A stretch of 64,000 bases of DNA from Babylonia areolata (lineage: Eukaryota > Mollusca > Gastropoda > Neogastropoda > Buccinidae): the NCBI RefSeq assembly GCF_041734735.1, contig NC_134883.1:14248810-14312809 (forward strand), written 5' to 3'. This document shows positions 63,690-64,000 of this stretch, piece after piece. The translations under genes and the position numbers were made by a program. Numbering within the stretch: the first letter of the stretch is position 1; the number at the start of each line of letters is the position of its first letter. The notes below the pieces were generated by a model, which ran no database searches, was not told where the DNA came from, and saw nothing but the letters and a program-made list of their open reading frames with translations.

Positions 63690-64000
63690 CCATACTGAAA
63701 ATGTATTATCTATGTTTCTCTGTGTTATTTGACCTACAATGTATTCTCTATCTATGTCCACATGTTTTGTGTGACTGACAATTATTCTCTATCCATATAT
63801 ACAGAATTTATATGACTGACAATGTATTATCTATGTCTAAGTGTTTTATGTGACAAACAATGTATTCTCACTATGGTTATTACTTTTATGTGACCGACAG
63901 TATATTCTGTCTATAAGTTTTACTTGACCAAAAATGCATTCTCTATGTCTACAAGTTTTACATGACCAACAATGCATTCTCTATGTTTACAAGTTTTACA
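63690..64000. repeat. Tandem repeat of about 40-48 bp at the window edge
   Basis: Units containing AATGTATTCTCTATCTATGT or AATGCATTCTCTATGTCTAC, then AAGTTTTACATGACCAACAA, are repeated about seven times. The copies become more alike toward the right edge, where the array runs off the window. Confidence 0.75.

Overview
This is nuclear DNA from an animal. Long introns with GT-AG splice sites, abundant microsatellites, LINE, SINE and MITE fragments, and AT-rich spacers dominate. The repeat types (LINE tails ending in ATT repeats, tRNA-headed SINEs, and a short element with GACTCACTTGTG ends) together with the gene set point to a lophotrochozoan, most likely a marine gastropod mollusc. That placement is inference from familiarity with such repeats. 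No bacterial operons, CRISPR arrays, viral elements or toxin genes were seen.

Layout, left to right. (1) 1-900: the 3' end of an RNase H-bearing LINE, then microsatellites. (2) 900-20.7 kb, plus strand: a RhoA/Rho1 GTPase gene. A single 5' coding exon (codons 1-52: P-loop and switch I) is followed by two complete, tandemly duplicated 3' terminal exons about 7 kb apart. Each encodes residues 53-192 and its own CAAX box, so the locus can make two Rho proteins by choosing the last exon. (3) 20.7-28.5 kb: repeat-rich spacer with a LINE tail, a minisatellite, a decayed mariner and SINE pieces. (4) 28.57-33.72 kb, minus strand: NAPE-PLD in five coding exons, with all seven zinc ligands present. (5) 33.8-39.1 kb: the divergent intergenic region. 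(6) 39.16-49.97 kb, plus strand: the mitochondrial processing peptidase beta subunit (PMPCB), twelve exons reconstructed in full (482 aa) with an intact HxxEH...E zinc site. (7) 51-64 kb, minus strand: four in-frame exons of an acidic Ser/Asp-rich cytoplasmic tail, most like the C-terminal tail of a CELSR/Flamingo cadherin receptor. The gene runs off the right edge and converges on PMPCB.

The genes do not form a single pathway. NAPE-PLD makes N-acylethanolamines at membranes. PMPCB removes targeting presequences in mitochondria. Rho and CELSR both act in cytoskeletal and planar-polarity control. The divergent NAPEPLD-PMPCB pair matches a neighbourhood I recall on human chromosome 7q22 and may be ancient synteny. 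The most unusual features are the duplicated Rho terminal exons, which are nearly identical in their first 120 nt and diverged afterwards (suggesting gene conversion), and a tandem array of exon-end plus splice-donor copies behind the last visible CELSR exon.
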